Positions 42,721 to 50,305 of a stretch of DNA of 64,000 nucleotides are shown here, piece after piece (position 1 is the stretch's first letter; every line of letters starts with the position of its first letter). A program made the position numbers and the translations under genes. Below the pieces are notes generated by a model, which saw only the letters and a program-made list of their open reading frames with translations, was not told the DNA's origin and searched no databases. Where the stretch lies: the NCBI RefSeq assembly GCF_002177135.1, contig NZ_MWPH01000001.1, forward strand, positions 1,116,001 through 1,180,000. The letters run 5' to 3'. Origin of the DNA: Natronolimnobius baerhuensis. GTDB lineage: Archaea; Halobacteriota; Halobacteria; Halobacteriales; Natrialbaceae.

Positions 42721-42860
42721 GCGGGGACTACTGCTCGAGTGCGAATTCGACTCTTGAGAAGCAGACAAACGGTAAAGTATCGCCTCGTCAAAATGGTTCG
42801 TAGTGTGACTAATCGCAATCTGGAGAGACTGTCCGTCGTGTTCCAGCGAGGCGAGCACCA

Positions 42861-43874
42861 GTGAGCGCGCGGACACTCTATTTCACTGCGCCGCGCACGG
42901 TTGCCGTTCGACGTCAGCCGGTTCCTGAGCCCGGCCCCAACGAGGTCCGCGTTCGAACGACAGTCTCGGCTATCAGCGCCGGGACTGAGGGGCTGATCTA
43001 CCGCGGAGATGCGCCGGCGAATCTCCCGGCTGATTCCGAACTCGAGGCGCTCACCGGCGATCTCTCCTTTCCACTCTCGTACGGCTACGCCGCCGTCGGC
43101 GAGGTAACTGCGGTCGGCAAGAACGTTTCAGAATCGTGGCTCGAGCGCCGCGTCTTCGCGTACAACCCACACGAGAGTCACTTCTGTGCGCCCACGGACG
43201 ATCTGCTCGTCGTCCCCGAGGACATCTCCAATCGCGAGGCAGCGTTCGTTGCGAACCTCGAGACGGCCGTGACGTTTCTGCTCGACGGCGCGCCACTGCT
43301 CGGCGAGCGCGTCGCCGTCCTCGGACAGGGAGTCGTCGGCCTATTGACGACCGCCGTGCTCGCGGAGATGCCACTCGAGACGCTGGTTACATTCGACGCC
43401 TACGAACGCCGTCGCGAACGTTCAGAGGCACTCAGCGCGGACCGATCACTGGATCCGCTCGAGTTCGAGATTCGCGAGGGCGTCGAAGCCGTCGCCGGTG
43501 AGCGAACGGACCTCACGTACGAACTCTCGGGCAATCCGGACGCACTCGACGGCGCGATTGCAGCGACAGGGTACGATGGCCGCGTCATCGTCGGGTCGTG
43601 GTACGGCACCAAGCCGACAACGCTCGACCTCGGCGGGCACTTCCATCGTGACCGCCTCGAGATCGAGAGCAGCCAGGTGAGCACTATCGCCCCTAGCCTC
43701 CGCGGGCGCTGGTCGCGCGAGCGTCGCCACGAGGTTGTCTGGGACTGGCTTCGCCAACTCGAGGTCGAGTCGCTGCTGACACACGAATTTCCACTCGAGG
43801 ATGCAGGGCGCGCGTACGAACTGCTCGAGGAGCGTCCGGAGGAAGCGATACAGGTGGTGTTGACCTACGAGTGA
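42861..43874 (+). CDS. medium-chain dehydrogenase/reductase (zinc ADH-like)
   Basis: The 337-residue MDR fold protein has a GroES-like N-terminal half (VPEPGPNEVRVRTTVSAISAGTEG, YGYAAVGEVTAVGKNV) and a Rossmann half with LGQGVVGLLTTAVLAEM. YDGRVIVGSWYG follows near the C-terminus. Classical structural zinc Cys residues are missing and the first catalytic ligand Cys is replaced in SAGTEG, as in BchC-like members. It may oxidise a sugar or polyol side chain. The start is GTG 42861, overlapping the TGA of a possible 23-codon leader. Confidence 0.82.
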   Translation: MSARTLYFTAPRTVAVRRQPVPEPGPNEVRVRTTVSAISAGTEGLIYRGDAPANLPADSELEALTGDLSFPLSYGYAAVGEVTAVGKNVSESWLERRVFAYNPHESHFCAPTDDLLVVPEDISNREAAFVANLETAVTFLLDGAPLLGERVAVLGQGVVGLLTTAVLAEMPLETLVTFDAYERRRERSEALSADRSLDPLEFEIREGVEAVAGERTDLTYELSGNPDALDGAIAATGYDGRVIVGSWYGTKPTTLDLGGHFHRDRLEIESSQVSTIAPSLRGRWSRERRHEVVWDWLRQLEVESLLTHEFPLEDAGRAYELLEERPEEAIQVVLTYE

Positions 43875-43949
43875 GGCGGTCCGAACTGCAGTTGCAGCGA
43901 CCGGTGTAAGGGCTGAGATTTACTACCCGTGACCTGTACTGTGTGAGTC

Positions 43950-44351
43950 ATGTACGAGGTTGCCGTGACGCGCTCGCTCGTCGCGCAGCACTACCTGACA
44001 GTGCCCGATCCGGGGCCGGAAGGGGAACTGCACTCACACCAGTTCACGATCACTGCGACGGTACGCGGGCCGGCACTGAACGAATACGCATATCTGGTCG
44101 ATATCGACGCGCTGGCCGACGCGATGACCACTGTCGCTGACTATTATCGAGAGCAGACACTCAACGATCTCCCCGAATTCGAGGGAACCAACCCGAGCGC
44201 GGAGTACTTTGCGACGGTGTTCGCTGACCGGCTGCTCGAGCACGCTGCACTCGAGACCGACGCCATCTCGACGCTGCGCATCGAAATCGAGGAAGACGAC
44301 GTGGCAACAGTTGCCCACCAGCGCGACCTCTCATGCACGTTGGCCTTGTGA
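43950..44351 (+). CDS. 6-pyruvoyl-tetrahydropterin synthase/QueD family protein
   Basis: The 133-residue protein has the family's zinc ligands: His14 in AQHYL and two His in HSHQFTITATVRG near residue 30. LVDIDALADAM, TNPSAEYFATVFADRL and a C-terminal Glu in LRIEIEEDDVATV follow. Family members convert dihydroneopterin triphosphate to pyruvoyl-tetrahydropterin or carboxy-tetrahydropterin. No queC, queE or tRNA-modification gene is near, so a pterin product is possible. Its end overlaps the GT4 gene by 19 bases. Confidence 0.85.
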   Translation: MYEVAVTRSLVAQHYLTVPDPGPEGELHSHQFTITATVRGPALNEYAYLVDIDALADAMTTVADYYREQTLNDLPEFEGTNPSAEYFATVFADRLLEHAALETDAISTLRIEIEEDDVATVAHQRDLSCTLAL

Positions 44352-45448
44352 TCGCTGGCGACCTCGGCCAGACCTCGGGTGGCTACCGTTACGACCGCAG
44401 ACTCCGCACCTATCTCGAGGGACAGGGCGAGACAGTCGACGTGATCTCACTCCCCCGCAGAGAGCACGGACGTCACCGCCAGCGAGCCGATCTGGACGAC
44501 TCGATTCGGACACGATTGAACCAGCCGTTCGACGTGTTGCTCCAGGACGAACTCTGCTATCCGACACTGCTCGAGGTGAATCCACACCTCGAGGCCCCGA
44601 AACGAATCGTCTCGCTCGTCCACCTCCTCGAGTCGGCGGACCCTCACGTCACTGACCCACAGGTGCGAGCGCGCGAGCGACGGTATCTCGAGTCCGTCGA
44701 CGCTGCGATCTGTACGAGCGAGTTTACCCGAACACAAACGACGGCGCTCACGGCGCTTCCGACGGCCGTCGTTCCGCCGGCAGGTCGCCACGAGACAGCA
44801 GCCGTCTCGCCTGCCGCCGTCGAGGCGCGTGCAGATGAGTCTCCCTTGCAACTCGTCTTCGTCGGGAATCTCGTTCCGCGAAAGAACATAGAGACCCTCC
44901 TCGAGGCACTCGAGCGAGTCGGCGAGCAAGCGGAGTGGGAACTAACCATCGTTGGCGACACGGGGGAAGCCCCCGACTACGTGGCCGACCAGCGCGAGCG
45001 CGTCGCCAGCGCCGGGTTGACAGACCGCGTCACGTTCGCTGGCCACGTCAGCGACGACCGCCTCGAGTCCATCCTCGAGCGTGCCCACATCATCGCCGTT
45101 CCCTCTTGCTACGAGGGATTTGGAATGGTCTATCTCGAGGCGATGGAGTACGGCGTGGTTCCAATTGCAAGCACCGTTGGTGGGGCCAACGAGATCGTCA
45201 CGGACGGCCAGAGCGGGTTTTTAGTCGACCCAGCCAATGCCGAACGAATGGCGGAGGTAGTTGAGACACTCGAGCGCAACCGGACCGCTCTCGTTGCGCT
45301 TGGCACGCGGGCGCTCACCACTGCTGACTCTCACCCATCCTGGGACGAATCGATGGGGACGTTCCGAACGGTGCTCCAGGAATGGCTCGCAACCGATGAC
45401 ACACGCCTCGAGTCGGTCCCATCGAAAAACACTCGAGGTGAGCGCTGA
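44333..45448 (+). CDS. family 4 glycosyltransferase
   Basis: The 371-residue GT-B enzyme has an N-terminal domain MHVGLVIAGDLGQTSGGYRYDR. The donor-binding C-terminal domain has LVFVGNLVPRKNIETLLEAL, VTFAGHVSDDRL and PSCYEGFGMVYLEAMEYGVVPIAS with the EX7E motif region. GFLVDPAN follows. It transfers a nucleotide-activated sugar to an unknown acceptor. It overlaps both the pterin-synthase gene (19 bases) and the methyltransferase gene (1 base), so all three are co-translated. Confidence 0.92.
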   Translation: MHVGLVIAGDLGQTSGGYRYDRRLRTYLEGQGETVDVISLPRREHGRHRQRADLDDSIRTRLNQPFDVLLQDELCYPTLLEVNPHLEAPKRIVSLVHLLESADPHVTDPQVRARERRYLESVDAAICTSEFTRTQTTALTALPTAVVPPAGRHETAAVSPAAVEARADESPLQLVFVGNLVPRKNIETLLEALERVGEQAEWELTIVGDTGEAPDYVADQRERVASAGLTDRVTFAGHVSDDRLESILERAHIIAVPSCYEGFGMVYLEAMEYGVVPIASTVGGANEIVTDGQSGFLVDPANAERMAEVVETLERNRTALVALGTRALTTADSHPSWDESMGTFRTVLQEWLATDDTRLESVPSKNTRGER

Positions 45449-46350
45449 TGAAGGCGTATCTCGAGGCCAAACGAACGGTGGACGACCGGGCGTTGAATCG
45501 ACGCGTTCTCGAGCGATTCCAGACCGAACTCCCCGATACTGATCCGGTTCGCATCGTCGAACTCGGAGTTGGCGTGGGGACAATGATCACTCGGCTAGCT
45601 GCGTGGGGACTGCTCCCCGAGCGCGTCAGCTACCGCGCCGTCGATCACGACCGAAAAACAATCGAACGCGCGCAAAGCCTGGTCCCAGCCGAACTCGAGA
45701 CGCTGGGCTACGACGTGTCCCAGTCGACGACAGCGGATGCAAACACGGAGACACTCATCGCCGACCACAGCGAGGACCGAACGCGTCTCGAGATTACCCT
45801 CGAACAGGCAGACGCGCTAACGCTCGAGGCAACAGCGGACGTCGTCATCGCCGCCGCGTTTCTCGACCTCGTCGATGCCGACGCCGCGGTGCCCGCGCTC
45901 GAAGCCATGCTCGAGGATGGCGGGCTGTTGTACGCGCCAATCACCTACGACGGCGGGACCGGGTTCGCGCCACGTGACCCCCTCGATTCCCACCTCGAGC
46001 AAGCGTATCACCGCCACATGGACGAGCACAGAGACGGCGGCCGAAGCGATGCCGGACGGCACCTCCTGACCGAACTGCCAGCACGCGACTGGACTGTCCT
46101 CGAGTCGGGTGGCTCGAACTGGATCGTGCGACCGAGCGCTGATAATGGCTATCCGGACGCCGAACGGGTCGTCGTTGAACACGTTCTCGAGACTATCGAT
46201 GACGCCGTTGCGGAGGTGGTCTCAACGCAGGAGACAGACGCGATTCCGGCGCGTGACCGACAGCGCTGGCTCGAGCGCCGACTGGACGAACTCGAGCGTG
46301 GAGATCTGGTGTATACGGTAACGAATCTGGATGTACTGGCTCGTCGGTGA
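45448..46350 (+). CDS. SAM-dependent methyltransferase
   Basis: The 300-residue class I methyltransferase has motif I VRIVELGVGVGTMITRLAAWGL, acidic loop YRAVDHDRKTIERA, and motif IV-like DVVIAAAFLDLVDADAAVPALEAML. The C-terminus has a long region of about 80 residues with WIVRPSADNGYPDAERVVVEHVLETID. The substrate is unknown. It is the last gene of the co-translated run, suggesting that it modifies the product of the glycosyltransferase. Confidence 0.85.
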   Translation: MKAYLEAKRTVDDRALNRRVLERFQTELPDTDPVRIVELGVGVGTMITRLAAWGLLPERVSYRAVDHDRKTIERAQSLVPAELETLGYDVSQSTTADANTETLIADHSEDRTRLEITLEQADALTLEATADVVIAAAFLDLVDADAAVPALEAMLEDGGLLYAPITYDGGTGFAPRDPLDSHLEQAYHRHMDEHRDGGRSDAGRHLLTELPARDWTVLESGGSNWIVRPSADNGYPDAERVVVEHVLETIDDAVAEVVSTQETDAIPARDRQRWLERRLDELERGDLVYTVTNLDVLARR

Positions 46351-46426
46351 TCGGGGGAGTTGTGACTCGAGCAGGATGGGGAAAATGGGCTGAAAACGAG
46401 CCCGTCAGTTATCGTGTTATCGCGTG

Positions 46427-46909
46427 TTAGGCGTCGGCTGCGAGGATATCGTCGTACTCGCCGTCGTCGACTTTCGCCTTGAACTCGCGAGCATCGTCGC
46501 CTTCGATGGTGACGCCCATCGAGGCGCAGGTGCCGACAACTTCCTTTGCGGCGTTTTTCGCATCGTATGCGAGCAGGTCAGGGTGTTTCTGCTCGGCGAT
46601 CTGTTTGACCTGATCGACGGAGAGGTCAGCGACGAAATCCTTCTGGGGTTCGCCACTGCCAGTGTCGAAGTCAGCCTCGTCTTTGACGAGTTCTGCCGTC
46701 GGTGGGACACCGACGTCAATCGAGAACGACCCGTCGTCGTCGTAATCGACGGTGACAGGCACTTCAGTGCCGTCAAATGCTTCGGTCTGGTCGTTAATTT
46801 CCTGTACAACCGCCTGAACGTCGACGGGCGTCGGTCCGAGCTCGGGACCGAGTGGCGGGCCAGGGTTGGCCTGTCCACCCGGAACGAGCACTTCGATGGT
46901 TCCAGCCAT
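46427..46909 (-). CDS. rpl11: ribosomal protein L11
   Basis: The 160-residue protein binds the GTPase-associated region of 23S rRNA. It starts MAGTIEVLVPGGQANPGPPLGPELGPTPV, the canonical L11 opening, and ends with the RNA-binding domain (AKNAAKEVVGTCASMGVTIEGDDA). ATG 46909 is chosen by homology over GTG 46918. In haloarchaea it normally lies next to L1; here 5.8 kb of plus-strand genes separate them. Confidence 0.96.
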   Translation of the reverse strand: MAGTIEVLVPGGQANPGPPLGPELGPTPVDVQAVVQEINDQTEAFDGTEVPVTVDYDDDGSFSIDVGVPPTAELVKDEADFDTGSGEPQKDFVADLSVDQVKQIAEQKHPDLLAYDAKNAAKEVVGTCASMGVTIEGDDAREFKAKVDDGEYDDILAADA

Positions 46910-47000
46910 ATCTGTCACAACCCGTGCGCGAGTTTTAAGGGTTGCTTTTTCGCGCAGTCACGTCTGTGACCGACTACCGAACGCACAGCCTCGAGAACGG

Positions 47001-47306
47001 TTACGGGTCGACGACCTCGTCTCGCCACGTCGCATACGACTCGAGGACGTGGTCCTCGTCAAATCGTTCGATATAGGGGACGTCGTGTGGATGCAGATCC
47101 GTGACGCGGTCGACCAGCGCGTCGTAGGCCTCGTCGGTCGTTTTCGCGAGCAAAACGACCTCCTCATCGTGGTGAATCTCGCCCTCCCAGCGATAGGTCG
47201 ACGTCGTCGGAACGCGATTGACGCAGGCGGCCAGTTCCGCTTCGACGAGCGCTGTCGCAATCGATTCGGCTTCCGCTGGCGGCGTTGTGATGTAGACTGT
47301 CGGCAT
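47001..47306 (-). CDS. cutA: divalent-cation tolerance protein CutA
   Basis: The 101-residue trimeric protein has PTVYITTPPAEAESIATALVEAELAACVNRVP, YRWEGEIHHDEEVVLLAKTT and HPHDVPYIERFD, all family signatures. CutA1 binds copper and other divalent metals in bacteria; the physiological role is unsettled. It is a single gene between L11 and the HEWD protein. Confidence 0.94.
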   Translation of the reverse strand: MPTVYITTPPAEAESIATALVEAELAACVNRVPTTSTYRWEGEIHHDEEVVLLAKTTDEAYDALVDRVTDLHPHDVPYIERFDEDHVLESYATWRDEVVDP

Positions 47307-47393
47307 GGCTGATCGTATACTCGAGTGTGCAAAAAGCCCAGCGCTGTGCTATAGACGGCGTTCGAACCGCCTCGAGCAGAAGCGTCCTGCAGA

Positions 47394-47579
47394 TTACTCG
47401 TCGGCGACGGGGTTGAACGTGCCGTTGATATCCCACTCGTGAAGGCAATGTGGGCTGCCAACCAGCTTTTTGCCGTCTTTGCGCGCGAGTTGCCACGCGC
47501 CGAGTTCGTCGTCCCACCGTTCTTCACGTCCACAGCGTTCGCAGACGCGGGCCGTTGGAGATCGTACCTGTGCGCTCAT
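47394..47579 (-). CDS. HEWD family zinc-ribbon-like protein
   Basis: The 61-residue protein has the CERCGREERWDDELGAW stretch with one CxxC pair and a second Cys/His site in GSPHCLHEWDINGTFNP, which contains the HEWD tetrapeptide that names the family. It is a likely single zinc-binding module; such small zinc proteins are abundant in haloarchaea, with unknown roles. It is convergent with nothing and divergent from the transducer gene. Confidence 0.85.
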   Translation of the reverse strand: MSAQVRSPTARVCERCGREERWDDELGAWQLARKDGKKLVGSPHCLHEWDINGTFNPVADE

Positions 47580-47885
47580 TATCGGCTGTGTGCACTGAAC
47601 GCATATAACGCTATTTGTGTGCGCCGAAAATCGGCCACCTTCCGTGTGCGGAAACGGCAGATACTGCCGATAGACGCCCTTCTGACACCTGTTTTGAAAG
47701 TCAACGAGACGAGTACGTCACGCAGGTGAATATTTATTATCTATTGTTATAATGTATAGATGAACTGAGTTCTAGACTAGTATGATCAGGAATTCGAGCA
47801 ATAGAAACAGCGGGCACGGGCAGAATAGAACGCAGACAACAGTCTGGGAGCGACCAGGCAGACACCGCACCCGGTGGGGATATTC
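47580..47885. other. 306-bp intergenic promoter region
   Basis: No gene is supported. The stretch is AT-rich around 47725-47760 (AATATTTATTATCTATTG and ATAATGTATAG), likely the TATA/BRE region of the transducer gene, which would give it an untranslated leader of about 100 bases. The rest holds no repeat or hairpin that I can support. Confidence 0.4.
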
Positions 47886-50216
47886 ATGAGTCGTGATGGC
47901 GAAGCAGGTGACACGTCGGCGCAGGCGAACGGATCACTGGTCCCGAACGCACTCAGAAGTCGACTCATCACCAAAGTCGCTCTCGGAATTCTCGTTGTCC
48001 TCGTCCTGACAGCCGGGATCAGTACGGTCTTCTATCTCGGCATCAGCGACCACCTCGAGCACCAGGTCGACGAACAGATCGAACAGACGACGGAACTGCA
48101 CACCAGCGTCGTCGACAACTGGGTTGCCGACCGAGAGCACGACCTCGAGGAACGACAGCGACTGGATGTCCTTCGAAGCAGCGACGAAGACGAGATATCG
48201 AGGGTGCTCGAGACTGAATCCTACTCGAGTGACTTCGATGCCCTCCATCTCGTCGATAGCGAGACGGGAACGATCATCGCGAGTTCGGACGACGATGCAC
48301 TCGAGCGTGATTTCTTCGAGGATGTTGACGCGGAGACGACAACACAATCGACGTTTATCAGTGACGAGCAGTACCGGTCTGCAGTAGGCGAGTCGACGAT
48401 TGCGATTGGCCAGCCACACAGAGACTATCGGCTGAATCGGCTCATCGTCGGCGAGGTCGATGTAGCCGAGGGCGGGCCGGACCTCCCACAGGCAATCGAC
48501 GGCGCGGCGACCGCTGTCGTCACCGCCGATGGCGAACTCGTACTCGGGTCCGCAGACGTCGACACCGCACAGGCTGACGTAGCGGGAGACAGCGTCAACA
48601 CAGCGAGAGACGCCGTCCACATGCACGACGAGGGCGAGCATCGCTACGCTGCCAGCGGACTCGAGTCACATGAGTTTGCCATCGTCACTGAGACGCCCCA
48701 CGAAACGGCCTTTGCGGTGCGAGACGAGGTACTCTGGAGTTTCGCTGCAACGATTGTCCTGAGTGGGGTCGTTCTCACCGCCGCCGGTGTCGCTGGCGGC
48801 CGCAGCGTCTCGAGTGATCTCTCCCGACTCGAGTCGCGTGCACACGCGATGGAAGATGGTGACCTCTCGGTCGAGTTGTCGACCCGGCGCGTCGACGAAA
48901 TCGGCTCGTTGTACGCCAGCTTTGGGGCAATGCGGGACTCGCTTCGCCACCAAATCGAGACGGCACAGTCCGCCCGCGAGGACGCCGACGCCGAGCGCGA
49001 GCGCGTCGAGCAGATCAACGCCGACCTTGAGGCTGCAGCTGAGGAGTACTGTACGGTCATGGAAGCCGCAGCTGGCGGGGAGCTACAGGCACGCGCGGCT
49101 GTCGAGACTGACAACGAGGCGATGCAGACGATTGGGACCGAGTGCAACGAAATGCTTGCTGCAATCGACGCCACAGTCGCTGACTTACAGACGTTCGCCA
49201 CACAGGTCGCACTCGCCAGCGAACAGGTCACCGCCTCGAGCGAGGAGGTTCGGACAGCAAGCGAGCAGATCAGCGACTCCGTCCAGGACATCGCAACGGG
49301 CGCGGAATACCAAAACGATGCGTTACAGACGGTCACGACGGAACTCTCGGATCTCTCGGCGACGACTGAAGAGATCGCAGCCTCCTCGAGTGAGGTCGCA
49401 GCCATTGCTGAACGAACGGCAACCGCCGGACAGACGGGCCACGAGGCTGCCACCGACGCTCTCGACCGAATGAACGAAACCGAATCCGAGGCCGAACAGG
49501 CCGTCACTGAAATCACCGCACTCGAGGACGACGTTAGCCAGATCGACGAGTTGATCGAGCAGATCCAACAGCTTGCAGAGCAGACCAACATGCTCGCGCT
49601 CAACGCGAACATCGAGGCCTCGAGATCCGAGGGTGGAGAGGAGACCGACGGATTCGGAGCCGTTGCAAGCGAGATCAAGACGCTCTCTGCTGATGCGAAA
49701 GCGGCTGCCCAGCAGGTCGAAGATCGACTCGAGCGGATTCGCGAGCAAACGGGTGACTCGGCAGCACAAGTCGAGGCAACGAGTGAGCGGCTGGCGACAG
49801 CGAGCGAGCAGGTCGAGCAGGCAGTTGCTTCACTCGAGGAGATTGCGACGTATGCCGACCGAACGAACGTCGGCGTCCAAGAGATTTCGACGGCGACGCA
49901 GGCTCAGGCAGCGACGACACAGGAGGTCTCGACTATCGTCGACGAGACGGCATCGATTGCAGCCCAGACGACTACCGAAACCGAACACGTCGCGGCGGCG
50001 ACCGAAGAACAGACTGCAGCGCTGACCGACGTGACCGACTCGGCGACGACGCTGTCGACACGGGCAACCGACCTCTCGAACGCGCTCGAGCATTTCGAGA
50101 CGACAACCGAGGCTCCGTCTCGAGACTCCGAGCGAGTGGATCGGAAAGCAGACATCGGGCACCCACCAGCAACCGGCGCGTTCGAGTTCGATGACTCGAG
50201 CGAGACGAACAAGTAA
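47886..50216 (+). CDS. methyl-accepting chemotaxis transducer (haloarchaeal Htr)
   Basis: The 776-residue receptor has TM1 (about 30-52), an extracellular domain of about 230 residues with Cache-like strands (HLVDSETGTIIASSDDD), TM2 (about 278-300) and a HAMP domain (RSVSSDLSRLESRAHAMEDGDLSVELSTRRVDEIGSL). A long coiled-coil signalling domain has its tip near QTNMLALNANIEASRSEG. It senses an extracellular cue and signals to CheA. ATG 47886 is used; GTG 47874 is an alternative. No che gene is adjacent. Confidence 0.94.
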   Translation: MSRDGEAGDTSAQANGSLVPNALRSRLITKVALGILVVLVLTAGISTVFYLGISDHLEHQVDEQIEQTTELHTSVVDNWVADREHDLEERQRLDVLRSSDEDEISRVLETESYSSDFDALHLVDSETGTIIASSDDDALERDFFEDVDAETTTQSTFISDEQYRSAVGESTIAIGQPHRDYRLNRLIVGEVDVAEGGPDLPQAIDGAATAVVTADGELVLGSADVDTAQADVAGDSVNTARDAVHMHDEGEHRYAASGLESHEFAIVTETPHETAFAVRDEVLWSFAATIVLSGVVLTAAGVAGGRSVSSDLSRLESRAHAMEDGDLSVELSTRRVDEIGSLYASFGAMRDSLRHQIETAQSAREDADAERERVEQINADLEAAAEEYCTVMEAAAGGELQARAAVETDNEAMQTIGTECNEMLAAIDATVADLQTFATQVALASEQVTASSEEVRTASEQISDSVQDIATGAEYQNDALQTVTTELSDLSATTEEIAASSSEVAAIAERTATAGQTGHEAATDALDRMNETESEAEQAVTEITALEDDVSQIDELIEQIQQLAEQTNMLALNANIEASRSEGGEETDGFGAVASEIKTLSADAKAAAQQVEDRLERIREQTGDSAAQVEATSERLATASEQVEQAVASLEEIATYADRTNVGVQEISTATQAQAATTQEVSTIVDETASIAAQTTTETEHVAAATEEQTAALTDVTDSATTLSTRATDLSNALEHFETTTEAPSRDSERVDRKADIGHPPATGAFEFDDSSETNK

Positions 50217-50305
50217 CGGTGGACTCGAGCGGATGAGACTGACTGATTTTCACGTCTGGTATTTGGGCACAAAACACCAAGAGGTCGGTCTTAGTTTGTG
50301 TGGGC

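Noticed and set aside
48644-49678. Long antisense frame over the transducer gene
   Set aside because: It is Ser/Ala/Val-rich and antisense to coiled-coil codons; it has no start context and no motif.
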